NCBI GenBank assembly: GCA_015680685.1
Contig: MNCI01005034.1
Span: 112,579 to 176,578, forward strand
From: Gnetum montanum
Lineage: Eukaryota > Streptophyta > Gnetopsida > Gnetales > Gnetaceae
DNA length: 64,000 nucleotides
Direction of reading: 5' to 3'
The translations under genes were made by a program, and so were the position numbers. The notes under the pieces were generated by a model. That model made no database searches and was not told the DNA's origin. It saw only the letters and a list, made by a program, of their open reading frames with translations. Of this stretch, positions 10,034 to 23,587 are shown in pieces (position 1 is the stretch's first letter; each line of letters starts with the position of its first letter).

Positions 10034-10304
10034 ATGACTTCATGTGGTTAGTATGACATCAAGAAGCCTCTATTGGTGTCAAAGCATTGATGAACTCTTT
10101 CCATTCCCTCATGAAAACTATAAATACCTTAGAAGAGTTCTTACACATAATTAAGTTTTAATTAGTTATTTTTTGGGCTTATGGCATCCAAATTGTCTGA
10201 AGAGCTCTTTCTCCCTTAGGTGAGTTAATCTCCTACCCTATTTTGTGTGTTTTGAGTCGTCACTTTCACAAGTGCAACTAGACTTTGTTAGAGTGCTACC
10301 TTTC
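10034..10304 (+). repeat. Element B 5' LTR, part 1
   Basis: This matches 47208-47481 of B's 3' LTR, including the TATA box (ctataaata, about 10123-10131, versus 47288-47296) and the 'cttatggcatccaaa' stretch. It is cut at 10304 by element A. The final five bases CTTTC are the left target duplication of A (mutated from CTTAC). Confidence 0.75.
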
Positions 10305-11166
10305 TAATGAGTGGTAGGGTATCCCAACACTCCACCATACAAGTCACAAGTGCATGCGCATGACCACATCATGATTTGTGGATAACCAATGTAAGTATGC
10401 TAGGATTTGATAGTAGGTTTGTGATCATTGTCTTCCCACTTTGAGTTAGTGAAGTTCAATTATATGTTGATGTTGTTGGGCTCAATTTACTCCTAGTTGT
10501 AAACATAATGAAAGTGAGATTAAAATTTAAGTATAAGTAATGATAGGAATGTAAATCTACTCTAGCCTATGGTGATGAGCATCCAATCCTAGCTTTTTGA
10601 TCACATATTGGGCTCATGTAATCATTACTAGGATTACAAAGTAAGTTCACTAGTAAGCAAATCAAGTGAAACTGCTACTGGTTTATCAAATGATTACACT
10701 TAGCACTCAAAACCAATCGTAATCATTCTACCTTACTGATAAACATATAAAGTACTTTTGAAATGTAAAGAACTAAGCTAAGGTGAAGATGGAAATTAAA
10801 CTAAGTAAGAAATTTGCTAAGTGTAATAAAAAAATTAAGTGGATGTTGCATTGGTGGAAAACAATCTTGATCTTTTCTTCCACTTATGAACCATGCCCAA
10901 GTAAAGTCCACTCAAATAAAGATGCCATATAATTTCTTAATACCACACTACAGGCATTTACTCTATCGCTAACTACAAAAACAAACTGCAAGAGTTACAC
11001 TAAGGGATGGAAGAAATTGTTATTGCTAATGTGATCAACTGTCAGTATTTATAGGGCCACAAAGCTCCTAAGACATCACATCAATGAGGACATAGGATGG
11101 GCTATAATATCATAGCTACAATATTATAGATACAATATTGTGCTTACCAAAAATTGGATTTTCTCA
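10305..11166 (-). repeat. Element A 3' LTR (862 bp)
   Basis: It pairs with 23588-24468 but lacks about 30 bases after 'gtgaagttcaa'. Its terminus has decayed to TAATGAG at the left and TCTCA at the right. A TATA-like ctataaata reads on the minus strand near 11050. The polypurine tract (TCATGGGGATA on the minus strand) abuts it at 11167-11177. Confidence 0.82.
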
Positions 11167-11399
11167 TATCCCCATGACTGACTGAAAACTCATCCCCAAG
11201 TTTAAAAAAATGAGGATACAGTTCCTTACAAAATTGGGAGGTAGACTCAAACTTGACATGAATAACTATATACATGACTTTGAATGTCGCATTGTGGTTC
11301 AAGTGGTGTTTTTACAAAATTGACATAGTTAACAGTAATAAGACAAGACGAAAGAAAAGAAAATAGTTCACTATGGTCTTTAGGTTCCTGGTAGTGAAG

Positions 11400-14195
11400 G
11401 CTCCTTCATTGGCTCCTTCTACTTATCATTAGGCTTCTAAAATTGATATCAGTTTAGGATTACTTAAAGCTTTTCTTCTTCTAACTAAGGATCATGTACC
11501 ATCCATGAAAATTCGAAGATGTTGGATGGAGCCAATACATCCCATAAGCATGATAGTTGTGGGAACATCTGGTTAGCTTTTACATATCAAGCTACAAACT
11601 ACCTTCTCTCTTCTTCAAAAGCTCTGGCCACCTTTCTTAATTCCTGGTAATCTATCATCCAACATGCCAAGTTTGTTGCAGCATCTTTCTATCCCTAGTA
11701 GCTAGCCTTACCAATTTCTAACTTAGAGTTTGCTACATGTTGTTTCTATTAGGTGTCCTTTTGATTACATGTAGTTTCTATTAGGTGTCCTTTTGATCTA
11801 CAAACTTCTTTTCATACATTGTGTAGACTGTCACTACTAGTTGCTCAAGCTCATTTTTGGCTCATCCTGCTGTTAACATGGCCAAGTTAACATATCGAAG
11901 GTTTACTAACTCCATGTACTCTGTTAGATCTTCTACCTACAAGTCTTTATTTTTACTTTAGCTTGTTGGACATGGGTAAGGCTATCCAAAATGGGCTGCC
12001 AATTATGTGTTTGAGCTATGATTGAGTTGATCTTAGCCTTTGTCATTTATATTTCCTTTTCATTAATTTTCTTAAACATGTCAACTTGATCCCTAAAGTG
12101 TTCTTTGAGCTTTTTATGTTTCTTGTCCTTGTTCTGCCATGTGCTTATTTCAATTGCTAACTTCTGAAAAATTACTTGGACTTCTTCCATTGATAGGATG
12201 CAATTTTCTCAGCCAATTTGTGCATATCCTAGTTGACTTAGATGAATTGTTCTCATAATTGATTAATACTTTCCTCAAAAACATTCTTTGCTTTTCAATA
12301 TCAATTCACCTTGTGTTATATGCAACAAGATTCTTATTTTCTTCTTCTAAGGTAGTGATGGCTTTGACATGTGCATATGTTTGTGCTTCAACCATAGATG
12401 TGTTCCACACAACCTTTTCCTTTTCCATCTCAACCTGAATGTTTCTTGTGATCAACTTCCTAACCTAATCAATTTTGAAAGTTTCTAGCTAGTTTGAGGC
12501 TACATATTATGTAGGGTCTATTTTCTTTGCTCTTAAAGTTTTTAATTCAACCTATAGCCTCTGCACCTCGTTCTCTACATGCTCTACCTTGTTTCTACCA
12601 TGACCATCTTTCCTTTTGTGGCTATGAGATCAAACTACATTGTAGTAATATCATTGGAAATAATAAAGATATTCTACATAACTTGGCTTGTCTACAACAG
12701 TCGATCAAGGACATCCTCATGCTCTACTATGATCATGGATATTCTATCTAGCATTTGAACATCTCTAGCTTTAAAAATATCTACTAGTGACATAATGGAA
12801 ACATTAAAGGATTCTTTGATATGATCAGTTCACTTCTGTTGGTCCTACTACATCTTAATATTGCATGATCACTACTATGGATCCTTCTCTAGTTTCTAAC
12901 ATCATTTGGAATGATGTAGCATTCCTTGAGATCTGTTATGCTAAATCATCATCTTCTTTTACCTACAAAGATACTTGCCCACTAGTAGGTCCTATGGATA
13001 TGGTAGGTCTTACAAAGTTTTCCCTTACATTGTACAAAGTAGAACCATCCCTTGCTTCCCAACTAATGGTTTCTATAATTTCTTGCAAGTGACTCATTGA
13101 AGGTCGGTAGTCTTGTTGTGGTGGTGGAGCTTGTTGTTCAAGCTTATCACTAGCAGCTGTTAATCCACTGGGTCCTACTTGTTGTTGTTGTCCTATTGCT
13201 AGAATGTTACTAGCAGGTGTAGAAGCTAATGCTTCCTTAGTGCCCATTGGCTTCTCTAGCTAATCCTTCTTGGGTGGCATTGGCTTAGACATCTCTACGT
13301 AGGATGCATTCTAGGCTTTTCTCAAAACATCATTTGTATAGCATAGGATCCCTGCTTACTTGCATAATTTTTTGATTAGGCAAGGGAATGACCATGTGAG
13401 TTTCCTTGCCTTTTTCTCTTTGAACCTTCTTTGGATCTTTAGGAAAAATAAATGGGTGATATTAGAGTTGAATTTTACCATCATGATTGCACTTCTTCTA
13501 GCTACATAGGTAGAGATCCTATTGAGTCTTTTGGTTGGGAACAAGTGATAAGTTCCAATATTAAAATAAATCTTCTACTCAACAATTAACTCACTATAAT
13601 CCTTATCCTCTTTTTCATAAGCTCTCTATAACCATAACTTCTTTGCATATGTGTCAGACCTTGTCAATATTTGTGCAATGTTGGCTCCATCATTGGGAAT
13701 ACTCAGTGCCTTAGTGATAGCTTCAACAAAATAAGAAACTAATACTCCTTCAATCTTTACAATAGCACCATCTTATTTGTTTTTGCAAAACTAGTACACC
13801 TCTCTTAGGTACCATTCAACATTGCTTGACAAAGTTGGCCATAAGGGAGAGGCATGGAGTTGTGTTTTTATAGGTTTTGGTGCAAACTCCATGAATGGTT
13901 TAAAATTTAATTCCACAATGATTGTGGACGTGATAGATTTCTCCTGTATTTCTTGGAGGTATTCTATCGATACAATGAGGCATTGTACTTGTTCTGGTAT
14001 TGGTGGTGCATCTACCTCAACTTGTGTTAATGGTTCAGTAGCAAGGGCTTGTAGATGGATACTAAAAGATTAGGCCTCTTACTCTGCATGTTCTGCCTAT
14101 GGAGTTTATTCTCATGCTTGCTCTCTTCCTTGGCCCCTTGGTCTCTTACTTCCTAGCTATGAAGGTCCTTTTGTGGTGGATATTTTAGGAGCCAT
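11400..14195 (-). pseudogene. Element A accessory ORF (env position)
   Basis: It starts at ATG 14193-14195 with MAPK, as in the F copy. The N-terminal block includes a WSFPCLIKKLC motif (13350-13410), matching LPFPCLIKKLC in C and F. A Gln/Pro-rich linker follows (12963-13247; contains a Q-run and YRPSMSHLQE, compare YGPTMSQLNE in F), then Leu/Lys/Glu-rich coiled-coil-like sequence. The function is unknown. Many stops and some frameshifts disable it. A solo LTR sits three bases upstream of the ATG. Confidence 0.65.
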
Positions 14196-14223
14196 TTGTG
14201 ATGAGACGCGATTCGCATGTGCC

Positions 14224-14247
14224 GCGATATCGCGTACGCGATATCGC
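14224..14247. repeat. Perfect 24-bp palindrome in U3
   Basis: The half-site GCGATATCGCGT is followed directly by its reverse complement. It lies 17 bases upstream of the TATA box (14264-14271). The H LTR has several imperfect versions of the same repeat at 534-601. Confidence 0.95.
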
Positions 14248-14263
14248 AGTCTGCAGCCAAATC

Positions 14264-14271
14264 TATAAATA
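14264..14271 (+). promoter_or_regulatory. Solo LTR TATA box
   Basis: TATAAATA lies in the same context as in the H LTR. On the plus strand it drives away from the interrupted accessory ORF of A. Confidence 0.65.
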
Positions 14272-15107
14272 AGAGGTGGCACTCCCCTTATTTCTCATCC
14301 TAGGCATGAAGTAGTGAAGCTCTGGCGGATTGATCACCCCAGAGATAGAATATTTTCCATGTGCCCGCAGTAGAAGTCCCCCAAGTGAACGGTTCTTTAT
14401 TCGAGCAGCTTTCTACCTAAATGCAAGTTGTGTATGGTAATAAAGATGAGCTTTGTGGATAAACCTTGCAATACATGGATAGGTTTATTTAATGTTATTT
14501 ATTGCTTTCCTAGTAACACGGCATGAGTACGACTTGGTTACGAGCATTGACGAATGTGTACGGCTAGCCAAGGAATCGGCTACTCATCGCGATTAGATTC
14601 TCTCACCCTTACCTCCTAGAATGAGGGACAAGTACGACTTGATTACGAGCATCTACAGATGTGTACAGCTAGTCAAGGAATCAGCTGCTTGTCACACTTA
14701 GGCTAGTTAAGTGCCTCAGTACGACCGCTTCGAGCACGTGCGTTACGTGTGGTAATCCTAGTAACGATTAGCATTTGGTAGCCACAGTTGTACAGTTCAG
14801 GGTGTGTACGGCAAGTGGGAACGGATGCTGACGCTAGGACTTAGTGTTGTAGTTAGAGTTAGTTTTAGTCTCTCAACCCTTCACCCTTTAGCATAGGAGA
14901 TAAACCAGAAAAGACCAAAAAAATCATATACCTCGGACTTACTTAACCATACACAGTGACAACAACAAGTAAGTCTGGGAAGACAGCGATTAATTAACCC
15001 CAAGTGTTCCTTGCGGCGTTTAGGCATTTAGTCTGCGAGTTCGACCGGATCGCGCATGCTACGCTTGTTTCGTATGGTTGAGTGTAAGGGTACCTCACCA
15101 CTCATCA

Positions 15108-17225
15108 ATTTGTAATCATTAAGAATTCCAAGTTAACAAAGGATTTTGAATAAGGTACCTAATATCTCATAATCCTTTCTCAGATCCTTGGTTTGATCTA
15201 ATTTCTATCCTTATTATTAGTTATGACCCTTATTATGATTTCAGAGTTAGAGAAATTCAAGAATAAATCCTTAATTGTTATATCTTTGATTATTATGACC
15301 TTTCACAGTTATCATTTCCTTATTTATTATACTATTGAATGTTTGGTTAGGAGAATTAATTAAGTCCATTGACTCTTATTTTATTACTTGATTAAAATAT
15401 TCTCATTTATTCTTATACTTGCCCTTAATGTTATCTTCTCGCGTTAGGAAATTTTGGCTCAACTTTCCTTATCTATGTGCAATACACCCCCCATGACTAA
15501 GTTGAGCATGCCAGGATCAACAGAGTTCAAGAATCATGCAAATTAGAGTTGTGGTGAGGAATTGATGATCATGGGAAATTTGGGTATCAAAGTTCATAAA
15601 AACTGCATGAACTTTCCTTGCTTTGAAATGGTAGAATGAAAAAAATTTATAACTCCCCATGTGTATATATAGATTTTTATGAGCATGACATCGTAGTTGC
15701 AATGTTGTAGGTCATGCGACATCATAGATGCAATGTTACCAATGAAACATTTTGATTTCTAAATAATTTCTGATAGAAAAATTAAGTAAATTGAATAGTT
15801 TGGATAATATAGAGATTGTCTAAAGGATTTGTAATCATGGATGATGCTTAGATTATAAAAATTTGGCATTTAAAGTCATAAAGAAGGAATATTGGGCAAA
15901 GAAGGTTTATTAGATGTATACAAGATGGAATGAGAATTGTTACAAGTATGGTCAAATTATAAAATTTGTGGGAAGTAAAATTGATGGTTAAAGTGTCTTA
16001 AAGGCACAAGATTATGTGGAATTAGTCATCAAGTATTAGACACAAGGGTTATACAAGTGAATCCTCCCAAAGTAGGCTTCAACCCTTAGTGCCCTTCTAT
16101 AGCCACATCTATAAATGTCTATAGGCACTCAAGGAGTTAAGTGTAGAACATACTTATCTTGCAAAACACACATTTTAGTATCGTCATAATGGGAAAATAA
16201 CACTATATTATAGAAAACCATAGAATTATGATCATATATACTAGTGAGGTGGAATGGGATTAGAAGGGATTGCAAAAATTGGAATGTGAGGTGTCTTACC
16301 ATAGGCATAATGAATTCTTGTGTGTAATGTATGGTTAAAGTGATCATTAGCCTTTCCATCCAAGATCCAAACCAAGTCCATACCACTTACCAGTGACATC
16401 GCATTGTACCATTTCAAAACTAGTAACAACAAGACTACCACTGCTACAAGAAGCATTATTACTTAGCAATGTAGTTTAAGGAAGGAGTTTATTAATAGTG
16501 CACTTATTTTTAAGATTTCTAAGGAGCCACCTACCTTCAAGCATGGGTAACATGTCTTTCTAGTGGGACCCCAAAAATATTATTCTATGGAGTTATTATA
16601 TTTTTACTATGTTAACCTTACCATAGGACTACCTTCAGGACATGTCTTTCTAATGCATGGTAAACTAGTACTTATTGTACTCATACTTCTAGTTTTTGTT
16701 AGAACCCAAGAAAATAATACACTCTTAACAACAAGATAAGACTCATAGTAGTAGTCTTAGAGAATCCACAAATTCCATTGATGTCACACCCTTTTCATTC
16801 CCACTTGGTTCTTTACTTTTCTATCTAGGCATAATGATCACAAGTTTACTTTAATTTTATTGTGAAAAGAATATCATTATGATCATGGTAAGAACCTCTT
16901 ATTATTGGAGATGAGTGGATGGATGATGTGGTCTCACTATTTATAAAATAATTCCTTCCATGATTTGATAATATAGGGTAGTCTTCACCTTATTGGAACT
17001 ACATCTAGCTTTATTTCTTTGTACTTTATTGGAAAACTAACAAAAATATGTACAAGAAAAATGATGAAAAATCATTGAAAATGATAAAAAAAATGGAAAA
17101 ATATTGAAGAATATAAAATTATTAAAAATGAGAAAAGTATAAAAGAATGAAAAGATATCAAAGAATGTTAAAAAGTAATAAGAAAAGAAAAAGATTCAGT
17201 TTAATGCCTAAGTGTCACATAGGTC
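15108..17225 (-). other. Element A spacer between pol and accessory ORF
   Basis: No gene is visible. It holds a second polypurine-like run (CATGGGGGG on the minus strand, 15486-15494) and a TATATATA run (about 15663-15670). Next to the TATA run are CATC/GATG-type short repeats (15688-15740) resembling LTR U3. Two 'acatgtctttct' modules follow at 16549 and 16641. An A-rich block at 17040-17200 precedes the pol end, as in C and F. Confidence 0.6.
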
Positions 17226-20200
17226 ACCCCCATGACTATTATTGAAAATAGTCATCCATAAGATAGAACAGGTTGGGGATAGTTTAGCAAGTTAGGTAGA
17301 ATCCATAAGGGAGTCAAGATATTCATAGTATGATTTGACCTATTAAAGATTGACTAGAATAAGATTGTGTGAACTAGATGGGTGGTAAATCTACATGACA
17401 CCTAAGGGGTATGTTGCATGGATGATGTAGGGTCCTTCCCATAAGGTTTGAAACTTAGCCTTCTATAGTACATGACTGGGATTATAATATAGAACTTTCT
17501 CATCTAGTTGGGTTGATACTTATCATATGCATGTGTCATGCCTATGTTTAGAGTATTTCTCATGTATTTCATTGCTCATTAGAGCTACAACTCTATTTTC
17601 CTCTAAAAGATTAAGATTCCTGAGTTGTTCTCTTTGAGCTAAGCTTACGTATAGGTCAAGTCTACTAGAAATACCTAAAGTTTATAGCTATGCTTGGATT
17701 GGTACTATGGGAAGTTTTTCATAGACTAGCTTGTAGAACAAGCATCTAATGGGAAGTTTCCATGTGGTCCTATATGCCCATAGAGCATCATTCAATTTAG
17801 TGCTCTAATCCTTTCTAAATCTACTAACTATTCTAGTTAATATTCTTATGATTTCATGATTAGTCACTTCTACCTAATCATTTGCTTAGGGGTGGTATGA
17901 TATAGTTAATTTGTGGTTTAGCCCAAGTTGTTGCATTAGCTTTTTGAATCTAGCTCATGTGAAATATGTTCCATTATCAGAAATGAGAATACATGATACT
18001 CCAAACCTATTCACAATGTGTTGTTAAGACAATTTAGTAGCTATTTTTGCTGTGCAATCTTTGATTGCAGCTACTTTTGCCCACTTCTTACAATAATCAA
18101 CTATCACTATAATATTGACTTTTCCATTATACATTGATGTGATGGACCTCATAAAATCAATTCCCCAGATGTCGAATGGCTCTATTGGCTAGATCCATTA
18201 TCGTGATCCTTCATGTCTAGCTGTTATTCCTTTATTGCATTGACATCTTTGATAAGACTAGGTGAAGTTGTGTGAGTCCTAAAATATGGTAGGCCAAAAA
18301 TAACCTACCATCATCAGCTTTAGTGCTATTATGCACCTTGTATAATGGCCACCACATCATCCTTCATGTGCATCTTGTAGAATTATTTGTTGGTTCTCTT
18401 CTAGAACACACCATCTCACTAATGTATTAGCATAGATCTTGTAAAGATTTCCACTGATTTCCATATATTGATTCACTTTATGGAGGAACTACTCCATTTT
18501 TTTTCTATTCCACTCAATAGGAAGTTCTTGTGTAATGAGATAAGTCATATAGTTAGTAATCCATGACTTTTCTATTGAGTTGATAACCATTGTTGTCTTT
18601 GTGAACAAATTCTCATCAGAAAATTGGTTTGATAATGGTTCTTCTTACTCTTGTGGTTTCCATCTTAGCCTTGATAAGTGATCTACTACAACCTTATTTA
18701 TTCCTTTCTTATCTATCATAGTGATGTTAAACTCCTATAATAATATGAGTCATCTTATCATCCTTGGATTCACCGTTGGTTTATTCATCAAAAATCTTAT
18801 TGCACTATGATCCATATGGACATAAATAGGATACTCAAGCACATAATGCCTAAATTTTTCTAGCACATACACCATGACCATAAGCTCCTTTTTTTATAGT
18901 GGTGTAGTCAAGTTATGCTTTGATGATGCTTCGACTAGCACAATGTATGTAGTATGGCATCTTTTGATCATCAAGTTGAGTCAACACTACACCTAGTGCA
19001 TAGTTTGAAGCATCTATTATAATGTGGAAGGGATTAGACTTGAAGGATTAGGGTTTCAATTAGCTTTTGTTATAGTGTCTCAAATGCCTTCTCACATTGT
19101 TTTTTCCATTAGAATGGTACATCTTTCTTTGTCAACTCTACCTGCAGTTTTGCTATTTTTGAAAAATTTTCAATGAATCTTCTATAGTATCCTGTATGAC
19201 CTAGAAATGATCTAACATCCTCAATATTTTTTGACCTTTGGATGATATTCTGAATGACTCTTATCATATGGATCTACCTCTATTGCTTTTTTTGATACCC
19301 TATGTCCTAGAAAAATCCCATCTTGGACCATTAAATCCCATCTACCTCTATTGCTTTTTGCCAATTAAGCTTCAAATTGGTTTCAACACATATTTTTAAT
19401 GATTGCTCTAATTAGTCCACAAGTAGATAAATCATCCATAAATGCCTCTATGCCATTACTAATTTGTTTTTGGAAGATACTTAGTACTAGTTTTTAGAAA
19501 GTAGCAGGCACATTACACAAGCTAAAAGACATTTGCTTGTAGGCAAATGTTCCCCATGAACTAGTGAATGTAGTATTCTCATAATTTTTTGGCACAATGC
19601 AAATCTAGTTATACCCATTGTACTCATTGAGAAAACTATAATACTGATGTCCTGCTATGGTGTCAAGAACCTAGTCAACAAATGACAAAGAAAAGTAGTC
19701 ATTAGATGTTGAATTCAATAACCAAAAATCAATGCAAACCCTCCACTTACCATCTTACTTTGGAACAATAACTAATGAACTAATCCAGTCACTATGTTCT
19801 ATTGGATCGATGAATCCTACTTTTAATAGTTTCTCCAATTCTTATTTTACTACTTCTTTAAGCTTAGGATTTAATCTTCTTTGAGGTTGGTGGCATGGTT
19901 TGATAGCTATATCTATATAAATTTGGTATTGATATATACATGGATCAATGCCTATTATTTGATTATAGGACCATGTGAATGTTGTTAGTCATTTATTCAC
20001 CACTTTTAATAATCTTTTCTTTTAATCTTTATCAAGGTTGACATTAATGATTGCTGATATTTTATTATTTAAAAAAGCATACTCGAGCATTTCTAGTAGG
20101 GCTTTTAACTCTAAAGGTTTTGGTTCAAATGTTTTTGGTATCTTTAACAATTCCTACTCAATGTCTTCTGCTTGATGTGAATGTACATAGGAGTGTTTCC

Positions 20201-20950
20201 TTCTTAACTATTCTAACTTATCAGTTTCTTCATCAAGGGTACTTATGATTTGATTGGTTGGTTCCATGTATATTTTGGATTCTATCTATTTATCAATAAT
20301 CAACCACAAGGTGCCTTCTTATTTAGTGGCTACCACATATAGATATTGTTACACACACATTTCTTCTACACATTAATTGCATGTTGTACTAATTTCTTGT
20401 TTAACAACATAGATTTTTCACACGCAATTGCATCCATTATTGTTGTATGCAATACATGGAACTCAATATCTTTATATAATTCCATATTCATCTTCCTTTG
20501 ACATTTCCAATGACAAGTCTCTAATTCCTAGCTTAGCATCCACACTACTAAGTTATGCTCTTCCCATGATTATATGAAACTCTTCCTTGTTTTTCCTCAC
20601 ATGTATTACTAAGAAGTTAGCAAGGTAGAACTAGCCACTAATGGTGGTAATGACATCATTGACCTATCCAAGTGGAATAATGATTGATTAGTTTGTAAAC
20701 TCTAATCGTATATTACTTTTCCTTAGTGGAGGAAGATTCTAGGCTTTGTACATATCTTGTGAAATTAGGTTTACTCCTAAACCAAAATCTAATAGAGCTT
20801 TGCATGGTTTATGTCTTGCTATTTGGAGATATATTAAGGAAGCTCCTAGATCTATTCTCTTCTAGGAAAGCACTCCTACCTTAATCCAATGCATGAAAAT
20901 TTGAGTGAGGATGACGATAGTCAAATTTGCATTGGTAGAATGTGAAAGCC
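17226..20950 (-). pseudogene. Element A pol (PR-RT-RH-IN)
   Basis: Minus-strand order: protease near 20440-20830, where ALLDFGLGVN replaces the expected catalytic DSG/DTG; reverse transcriptase at about 19000-19860, with HSDWISSLVIVPK, KWRVC and the polymerase motif FMDD (19431-19442) intact; RNase H-like sequence (about 18600-18990); integrase (17230-18450) with EPFDIWGIDFM (Trp codon 18165-18167 intact). The MGE-type tail and polypurine-like CATGGGGGT lie at the 17226 end. In-frame stops and indels make it inactive. The IN and RT signatures and the absence of a chromodomain fit Athila/Tat. Confidence 0.8.
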
Positions 20951-20959
20951 TAGTATTCT

Positions 20960-23440
20960 CTTAAGGAGTATGTGTAGATGGGGTTGATGTAGATGAATTT
21001 TCCATCCTTTGAACCCTTTCTAGACTTGTTTGGAAGAATGAACGTTTCCTCAATCAAGGTTCATTCATCATCATCTACTCCTATATGTTTAATTTCCTTG
21101 TACCATCCTTTTCTTATGGTTGTGTTGGTAGTTCCCCTTACATAACTAGTGATGGTATTGGTGGTAGAGAATTGGAAGGTTCAATTGATGAACTAGTTGC
21201 TAGTTGATGTGTGTAAGAACTAGGATCCATCCTTGAAGTAGTGGACCTATAATATCTGGGTGGATAGTAATGAGAAGAAGCATGGACTGAAGCATTTCTT
21301 GGAGAGATTAGATGTTGAACATAACATCCATAAGGATCTAGTTACCTATGGATATTGCTGCCTTGGCGATGGCATTCCTCATGCTTATGGTTGTTTCCAG
21401 AATTGCTGGAATTGCTCTTATGGCTAAGGATAGGCTTCACTTGGATAGTATGATGGTTGGAAGGATCATTTAAGATTATCCTGTGAATAAGGTAATTATT
21501 TTGGCATCTTCTTTTTGACAAATCTTGGGTTAAGTGCATATGTCCTAGACTCTTGCAAGTGGGCCATGATAGGACAACATCCCTTTGAATGTTCATATTA
21601 TCACACTTTGCATCACCTCTTCTAAACTATAGTATGTACATTCCTCAACTACAACTACTTTTCCTTTCTGTTTGTAAATCTCTCATCCATGATCTCTTCT
21701 TTTCTTCTTGTCTTTGCCCTTGTTTAGTGCTTGTTCAGTTTTCTCTACTACTATCCTGAGAGTAGTAGCAAACTTCTCATCCCTAAGTCCCACATTTTCT
21801 CTACCTTTATTTTTATGTCATTAATTGATTTTTAAATTGGTAGAGTCTTCTTTTTTATGACATCTGCTAAGGTTTCATCCTCTTGTTTGTTGCACATTCT
21901 CACATCTCATTTCCTTATCAACAGATCTCAGTTGTACTCTTTAGTTAACTCTCTTTTCTTTAATTCTCCTTCCTCTTTTGCCACTTGGTCTATCACCCCA
22001 TTTCTGATAATCTTTCTTGCACATAGGCCCCAAGGCATTTTCTAGTCTTGTTTCTTAACCCATCAATGATATGCCTTAGTTGCTTCCATTTTGAAAATCC
22101 ATGTTCTTAGCATCTATGAAGTAAAGAATAATATCTGTCCATTGCTACATCAAGGGATTCATGTATTCCTTGCTTCCATCCTTGGATTTATTCTTTTAAA
22201 TTTGACACTCTAGAATAGGTTTAATACTTGTCATTAAAAAACTCTTACATGGTACTCCATCTTTGAATTGACTTTGGTTTTAAGTAATCATACCAGCTCT
22301 TTGTCTTCTTGATGAGTGTTTTGGAAAAAAAAATTTATTTTTGCCAATTACTCTAAATATTTTTAAGGGAATAAGCATCATGGAATGCTTGAAGATGGTG
22401 TTGTGGAATTGCATTATATCCACCTTCAAATGTTGAAATGTTATTCATGTCTAGTTGCTTGATGCAACTATCCCTTAGGTGTCTGGTTGGGATATACACT
22501 ACTTTTCTCATGTTAATCATGCTATGAGTGCCTAATGGGGGTTCTTCATGATCATCAAGTTTGTAAGCTCGATTGTAGTGGTTTTCTCTTTAGTGCTGAT
22601 AATGCTCTCTCTCTTCATGCCTAATCCTATCTCTTCTTGGTTCATACTCATCTTCTTCTTCATCAGGATACCTTCTGTGATATTCATGTCTTATATGAAC
22701 CTTTCATCTTTTCCTAATCTCTAGATCTTCATTCCCTTTTATTAGATTCTATTGATGATCATGAGGATGAAGAGAAAATAGTTGGAGAATGATGCCCGTT
22801 GGTTCTCCTTTTGTACCTTCCTAATTCATTTCTTTATGATTTCTTGAAGGCTCTAGGCCTTGAGCTTCACCTATGTTTAGAGTCCTCTACATCTCTTATT
22901 AGTGTCTTCGCAAGGATCAAATGCAATTATACCTTAAGAGGTTCCTCTAGATGAATAATAAACATTTATGAATGGGATTCATGATTGTGGGTAGTTCTTT
23001 CATTAAGAATGCATCATCATTAATTTCCTCTAGGACAACATTGTGGTTGACTTTCTTTCCTTTGTTGTTTTCATGTCTTATCTTCATGGCATCATTCCTT
23101 CTTACTTGCACTTCTATGGATTGATATAGCCTAGTCATGTGTTTAGTAACATGATACCCTTCTTGTGCATGATCAAGGTTCATCTCCATCAAGGTTACCT
23201 AAAGCTTGGATGGTGTTAAACACTTAGGAGAAAAAACAATGTTGCCTACAAATCTCACCATCTCAATTGTTCATCCTAATGAAACATAAATGTGAAGTTA
23301 GGATAATATGGATTTGTATGAGCGTATGAAATCTTAGTTTGCATAGGCACACTCTAGTCTTCTTCATCATGTCTTTTGTCATGACTCTTTTGTGTCTCTT
23401 TGGTAGGTGATAACTTCTCTTTTAAGTATTGAAGTCATGT
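20960..23440 (-). pseudogene. Element A gag
   Basis: This is a decayed gag on the minus strand. The first part (23300-23400) aligns with C gag through a 'YAHTNPYYPNFTFMF' stretch. A basic, Glu/Lys-rich part (about 21640-21800) precedes a Cys-containing segment (CDNMNIQ ... WPTCKSLGH, about 21540-21610) that corresponds to the nucleic-acid-binding end of gag. Numerous stops are present. Confidence 0.62.
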
Positions 23441-23459
23441 TGTATGTTTGATACTTTGG

Positions 23460-23475
23460 GTGTGTGTGTGTGTGT
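23460..23475. repeat. (GT)n microsatellite in the A leader
   Basis: A 16-base alternating GT run lies between the primer site and gag of A. Confidence 0.9.
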
Positions 23476-23568
23476 TATTAAGATTGATTTAAAAATGTAA
23501 ACGGTAAACTTTGTGATTTTTGATATAATGAACTCTATAAGAGTAACTACTAAGAAAACATTGATACA

Positions 23569-23586
23569 TCCCTCACAAAAACACCA
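23569..23586 (-). other. Element A primer-binding site (tRNA-Asp type)
   Basis: The minus strand reads TGGTGTTTTTGTGAGGGA one base after the LTR end. It matches the 18-base complement of the tRNA-Asp 3' end (TGGCGCCGTTGCCGGGGA) at about 10-11 positions, most differences being transitions. Confidence 0.6.
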
Positions 23587-23587
23587 A

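Larger units (their letters stand above)
14199..15107 (+). mobile_element. Solo LTR with intact target duplication
   Basis: A complete 909-bp LTR (TGATGAG ... CTCATCA) is flanked by the exact 5-bp duplication ATTTG (14194-14198 and 15108-15112). No internal region, polypurine tract or primer site adjoins it, so it is the product of LTR-LTR recombination. It is closely similar to the H LTR and rich in CpG, so it is probably one of the youngest insertions in the window. Confidence 0.95.

Noticed and set aside
13822-14073. 83-codon plus-strand frame
   Set aside because: It lies antisense to the accessory ORF of element A. The minus-strand reading has conserved relatives and this one does not.
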